Shown in pieces: positions 60,296-64,000 of a stretch of 64,000 bases of DNA; the stretch's first letter is position 1, and every line of letters begins with the position of its first letter. The stretch comes from CAZFGK01 sp964518635. GTDB lineage: Bacteria; Zixibacteria; MSB-5A5; GN15; FEB-12. The translations under genes and the position numbers were made by a program. Under the pieces are notes generated by a model. The model made no database searches and was not told where the DNA came from. It worked only from the letters and a program-made list of their open reading frames with translations. The stretch is taken from the NCBI GenBank assembly GCA_964518635.1, contig CAZFGK010000012.1, forward strand, positions 27,705-91,704. Reading direction: 5' to 3'.

Positions 60296-63129
60296 AGCGA
60301 AAAGCAGGCAATTCTTCGACTAAGCGGAACCAGTCGACCAAGCTATCAAGAATTTCGCCAGAAAAAAAAATCCCTGTTGAGCTGATCAGGCACAAGGACA
60401 AGAGAAAAGTGATTCCCACTCAGGAATTACGTGGCTTTGTTAAGGAAGACGAAGAACACCCAAAGATTATGCTTTACCCGCGCGATACATCACTTGATCC
60501 GCAATTGGTATGGAAGGGGAAAGACGAGCAGGATGCTGCCGACCTCGCCGTTCCGATTGTGCCAATTTACATCCAGGAAAAAATTCATCCCAAAGTGATC
60601 ATCGAGAATGTGCGGAGCGAAGCAGCTAAGGGGAGAGTCGAATCGGAGCTCGACCTCTTTGGTGATTTCAATGGCATCCCCTTCGACAAACAGGTTGACT
60701 TTTATCAGCAGGATGGAAACTGGCAGAATCGATTAATCCTTGGTGATTCCCTACTGACGATGACTTCTCTTGCCGAGAAGGAGGGGCTTAAGGGTAAAGT
60801 CCAGATGATCTACCTTGATCCGCCTTATGGGATCAAGTTTGGATCTAATTGGCAAGTCAGCACCCGTAAGAGAGACGTGAAAGACGGAAAGGCAGAAGAT
60901 GCAGTCCGACAGCCTGAACAGATTCGAGCTTTTCGCGATACCTGGAAATTTGGAGTGCACTCATACCTTTCATACTTGAGAGATCGCCTCGTGGTTTCGC
61001 GTGAGTTGATCAATGAAACTGGAAGTGTGTTTGTTCAAATTGGTGATCAGAACGTTCACTTAGTTAAGTCTCTTCTCGACGAAGTTTTTGGCAGCGAGAA
61101 TGCAGTTGCCACGATTGCATTTAAGAAGACCGCTGGGCTTTCGAAGGAAGAGATGTCGTCCGTGATGGACTTTGTCCTTTGGTACGCAAAGGAAATTGAC
61201 GTACTGAAGTCGAAGCGAGTATTTTCAACCAAAGATCTTGAAGATGACGGTGCATACGTTTACGCAGAAAAGGCAGATGGCTCTCGATATAGAATCAAGA
61301 ATCAAGAGAATTTAAGTTCGCTGAAGAGCGAAGGGTCAAGATTGCTACGTCATCAAATTTTCGCTGCAGCTGGATTGACAAAAAGTTGTGTTTATCCGTT
61401 TCGATATGGTGGCAAGGAATTCAATCCGCCAACTGGAACAAGCTGGAAAACGAATGAAGTTGGGGCAACTACTTTGGCAAGGGCAGGACGACTTGAAATT
61501 TCAGGGAGGAGTCTAACGTACGTTAGATTTGCTGAAGATTTTCCTGTCAACCCGATAAATAATTTTTGGACCGACACTGCGTCAGGGAGTGGTATGGACA
61601 AGCAGTATGTAGTTCAAACATCCACAAAAGTAATAGAGCGCTGTGTGATGCTTTCCACCGACCCTGGAGATCTGGTCCTTGACCCCACGTGTGGCTCCGG
61701 AACCACAGCCGTTGTTGCCGAACAATGGGGGCGCCGATGGATCACTATCGACACCAGTCGCGTTGCTCTCACCCTCGCCCGTACTCGACTCATGGCCGCA
61801 CGATATCCCTATTATCTTCTGGCTGACTCACCCGAAGGACTCATGCAAGAAGCAAAACTGACTGGCAAGGTGCCGCCCGTATACAAGACTGACAATGACA
61901 TTAAGAAGGGGTTTGTCTACGAACGAGTACCGCATGTCACTCTCAAGTCGATTGCCAATAACCCCGAAATCGACGGCATCCACGCGAAACATCAACAGAC
62001 ACTGGAATCACTTCGGGCAGAACTAAACAAAATGGCAAAAGGGAGTTGGGAAGAATGGGAAGTCCCGTTCACTGCCGAAGCCAGTTGGTCAGACACACTG
62101 AAAGCAAAACACTCGACGTGGCTGGCCAAACGCCGCGAGCGGCAAAGTGAAATTGATGCAGCGATCTCTCGACATGCCGATACAGAATTGCTCTATGACA
62201 AACCGTACCAGGACAACAAGCGAGTACGCGTGACCGGGCCATTTACGGTCGAGAGTCTAAATCCATTTCGCATGGTAACGACCGAAGATCGACCGACGAG
62301 TGAGAAACTTGCCGCAAGAGACGCGGAGCCACAGTTCTTTCAGATGGTATTGGAAAATCTTCGCAAAGCGGGTGTTCAGAACACTCGAAAGAATGAACGA
62401 ATCAAGTTTGAATCACTCACTCATCATGCTGGCACCTGGATACAAGCAACGGGTGAATATTCAAGCACTGACGGGAAGACAATGCGCGCAGCGATCTCAA
62501 TAGGCCCTGAGTTCAATGCTGTCCCACCACAGCAGATTCGAGAAGCAGCTAAGGAAGCCGTCAAGGGCGCGGGATTCGACATCCTGCTTGTCTGCGGGTA
62601 TTCATTTGATCCACACGTGAGCCAGGAAGTAAAAGATTACGGGAAACTAACTGTACTGACTGTGAGAATAAATGAAGACCTTAAAATGGCCGATGAATTA
62701 CTCAAGAAAACCGGTTCCGGTAATCTCTTCATGGTGTTCGGTGAACCGGATATCAAAATGTCGACCCAAGAAGACGGCAAAATCACAGTAGAAATCAAAG
62801 GCCTTGATGTCTACGATCCGACTACGGGTCAGATTCGGAGCTCATCACCTGATGAAATTGCCTGCTGGTTCATTGATGATGATTACAATGGTGAGAGCTT
62901 CTTTGTAAGGCAGGCATATTTCACAGGGGCGAACGATCCGTACGACAAACTCAAGCGTGCTCTGCGTGCAGAGATTGATGAAGCCGCTTGGTCAATGCTC
63001 TATACGACTGTGAGTCGGCCGTTTGATCGCCCGTCGACGGGAAAATTTGCAGTGAAGGTGATCAACCACTATGGGGATGAAGTCTTAAAAGTGTACGAAA
63101 CAAAGAACCAGCGGAAGTCGGGCGCTTAG
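60292..63129 (+). CDS. type III-like DNA methyltransferase (Mod), beta class
   Basis: A 945-aa DNA methyltransferase of the N6-adenine type. Catalytic motif IV DPPY (176-179) precedes the SAM motif DPTCGSGTT (464-472), the beta-class order seen in type III Mod proteins. About 290 residues between them hold the target recognition region. The last 450 residues are not the methyltransferase fold and look like an attached extra module (DPHVSQEVKDYG, FGEPDIKMST), as in long Mod proteins that pair with BPTD_3080-type Res. Overlaps the DUF262 stop. It protects host sites and probably also guides Res. Confidence 0.9.
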   Translation: MKRKAGNSSTKRNQSTKLSRISPEKKIPVELIRHKDKRKVIPTQELRGFVKEDEEHPKIMLYPRDTSLDPQLVWKGKDEQDAADLAVPIVPIYIQEKIHPKVIIENVRSEAAKGRVESELDLFGDFNGIPFDKQVDFYQQDGNWQNRLILGDSLLTMTSLAEKEGLKGKVQMIYLDPPYGIKFGSNWQVSTRKRDVKDGKAEDAVRQPEQIRAFRDTWKFGVHSYLSYLRDRLVVSRELINETGSVFVQIGDQNVHLVKSLLDEVFGSENAVATIAFKKTAGLSKEEMSSVMDFVLWYAKEIDVLKSKRVFSTKDLEDDGAYVYAEKADGSRYRIKNQENLSSLKSEGSRLLRHQIFAAAGLTKSCVYPFRYGGKEFNPPTGTSWKTNEVGATTLARAGRLEISGRSLTYVRFAEDFPVNPINNFWTDTASGSGMDKQYVVQTSTKVIERCVMLSTDPGDLVLDPTCGSGTTAVVAEQWGRRWITIDTSRVALTLARTRLMAARYPYYLLADSPEGLMQEAKLTGKVPPVYKTDNDIKKGFVYERVPHVTLKSIANNPEIDGIHAKHQQTLESLRAELNKMAKGSWEEWEVPFTAEASWSDTLKAKHSTWLAKRRERQSEIDAAISRHADTELLYDKPYQDNKRVRVTGPFTVESLNPFRMVTTEDRPTSEKLAARDAEPQFFQMVLENLRKAGVQNTRKNERIKFESLTHHAGTWIQATGEYSSTDGKTMRAAISIGPEFNAVPPQQIREAAKEAVKGAGFDILLVCGYSFDPHVSQEVKDYGKLTVLTVRINEDLKMADELLKKTGSGNLFMVFGEPDIKMSTQEDGKITVEIKGLDVYDPTTGQIRSSSPDEIACWFIDDDYNGESFFVRQAYFTGANDPYDKLKRALRAEIDEAAWSMLYTTVSRPFDRPSTGKFAVKVINHYGDEVLKVYETKNQRKSGA

Positions 63130-63171
63130 GATCCGGTAGCACGTGAAGTACTACACAATATGTGAATTACG

Positions 63172-63253
63172 ATAGTCTCAAACTCAGAAAAGTCATTGAC
63201 TACCAACACCTATGTTGGCTTTGTGCAGCATCATGCTCTATTTTTGAGACTAT
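63172..63253. ncRNA. candidate structured RNA downstream of Mod
   Basis: ATAGTCTCAAA and TTTGAGACTAT (63172, 63243) form a perfect 11-bp outer stem enclosing 60 bases. Inside, CCAACA-CCTA-TGTTGG (63203-63218) is a perfect hairpin. It lies 43 bases past the Mod stop. Strand cannot be told from the palindromic stems. It could be an RNA, a terminator-like structure or a miniature element. Confidence 0.3.
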
Positions 63254-63610
63254 TTCTGCTTCTGGTAGAACTCGGGATTGATTCTGAAACTGGCCGTTCT
63301 GTACGTTGTCGCATTCGATTCGTAAAGTCTTGCGTGGCAATGCCGTAGCTTTCAATTGAAATTAAAAATCATCCTTTAGTCAAAAATCTACTTTCGGTGA
63401 CCTCACAATGTGATGTTCTCCAACTCATCACAGCTAAAGCAAATAAGAGATTCCGAACTTTAATTTCAACTCCACTGCATCGAGTAAGAATTGAACTCTA
63501 TTAAACTCACCGACAGTGATAACACTAAATGTGACAACGCCAAAAGAAAAAGTGCTTGATCTATTATAGTGAATCCACGAACTCTCCCTTGCACAAGCAG
63601 GGAGATGGAT
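63254..63610. other. 357-bp non-coding stretch before the XRE gene
   Basis: AT-rich. I see no gene, repeat or clear terminator. The promoter of the XRE gene must lie near 63560. Confidence 0.45.
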
Positions 63611-63937
63611 ATGGACGAAACATTTGGAGACAGAATCCGGAGAGCCCGGAGGAAAAAAGACTGGATGATTAAGGACTTGATCGAACACGTGAAACGTGAT
63701 GGGACTCAGTTGACGCCGTCCTTTATGACGCGTGTGGAGCAGTACGGCGAGGTGCCGGGGCCTGATCTGATCATACGGATGGCAGAAGTACTTGAAATAC
63801 CGCCTGAAGAGCTTTTTCGGCTTGCAAAGGTCGTTCGTGTGAAGCGAATTGAGCGCAACATCGAAGAAGTCTATCGGGAAACATTGGCTCTGTATAGAAA
63901 GCAGGGAGTGCGTGGCGAGAAGAAAAAGAAGAAGTAA
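63611..63937 (+). CDS. XRE-family transcriptional regulator
   Basis: A 108-aa helix-turn-helix protein: FGDRIRRARRKKDWMIKDLIEHV, then TPSFMTRVEQYGEVPGPDLIIRMAEVLEIPPEELF covers the helices, with the recognition helix around SFMTRVEQ (quoted stretches are split for reading). The C-terminus is a charged helix ending in lysines. The ATG at 63611 is seven bases after CAGGGAG; an ATG at 63605 overlaps that site. Position after a restriction operon suggests a controller (C-protein-like) or a partner of an ImmA/IrrE peptidase encoded beyond the window; neither can be shown here. Confidence 0.85.
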   Translation: MDETFGDRIRRARRKKDWMIKDLIEHVKRDGTQLTPSFMTRVEQYGEVPGPDLIIRMAEVLEIPPEELFRLAKVVRVKRIERNIEEVYRETLALYRKQGVRGEKKKKK

Positions 63938-64000
63938 GGTCGAAACGTAAGCTTCCCTGTCAAGCGGACAGTTCTAAAGTAGAGTTTTCTCGTAATTGTT

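Noticed and set aside
63434..63688. 84-aa minus-strand frame
   Set aside because: Overlaps the XRE gene start and has no domain or ribosome site.

Overview
The window most likely comes from a Gram-negative bacterium of the FCB superphylum, and I favour candidate phylum Zixibacteria. Two observations support this. Four secreted proteins end in a two-repeat dockerin-like tail (VDIGDLTxLVDHLFISF with paired cysteines) that I associate with Zixibacteria. Another protein carries a C-terminal type IX-secretion-like sorting domain (YPNPFNPTT motif). The fused ccoNO cytochrome oxidase gene and the OmpA-type lipoprotein fit the same group. This taxonomic call is from memory of protein motifs; no search was run.

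Layout. 1-5.7 kb: UDP-sugar dehydrogenase, a RecB-like PD-(D/E)XK nuclease, a glycosyltransferase-like protein, an OmpA lipoprotein, a VOC protein and a DUF6614 protein. 5.8-9.3 kb: two paralogous secreted proteins with one CxxCH site each, a lipoprotein and a DUF192 protein. 9.3-14.9 kb: pyruvate dehydrogenase operon aceE-aceF-lpdA. 15.3-17.8 kb: an acyltransferase and a sorting-domain protein flanked by REP-like palindromic repeats. 18-27.1 kb: a ten-gene lipid operon running on the minus strand from a CarH/LitR-type B12 photoreceptor regulator through a TetR regulator, DUF2878, DUF1295, lipocalin, FAD oxidoreductase, DUF1365, CFA synthase, a second CFA-like methyltransferase and a fatty-acid desaturase. 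27.3-28.4 kb: a divergent fasciclin lipoprotein. 28.5-36.8 kb: a complete cbb3 oxidase locus (ccoI, ccoS, ccoNO fusion, ccoQ, ccoP, ccoG, fixH and a UreH_2 membrane protein). 37-42.3 kb: a two-component system co-oriented with a secreted protein and a beta-barrel-like protein, next to a lipoprotein that shares a domain with the secreted protein.

At about 42.32 kb there is a 25-nt tRNA/tmRNA 3' fragment (T-arm plus acceptor strand). To its right everything looks accessory, so I read it as the left attachment junction of a genomic island that runs off the window. The island holds two giant secreted parallel-beta-helix proteins (one with a perfect 588-bp internal duplication), a three-gene membrane module and a restriction locus. 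The module contains a sigma-like protein of unknown function, a zinc-finger/anti-sigma-like protein and a single-pass membrane protein that joins a Lon-like Ser/Lys protease domain to an FG-GAP-like ectodomain. The restriction locus is Res - DUF262/HNH (GmrSD-like) - Mod, followed by a possible structured RNA and an XRE regulator.

The best candidates for something undescribed are the Lon-like membrane module (51.1-55.4 kb) and the restriction locus with an embedded GmrSD-like gene (55.6-63.1 kb). The B12-light-controlled lipid operon is the clearest biologically coherent system. All functional statements come from motif recognition by eye.
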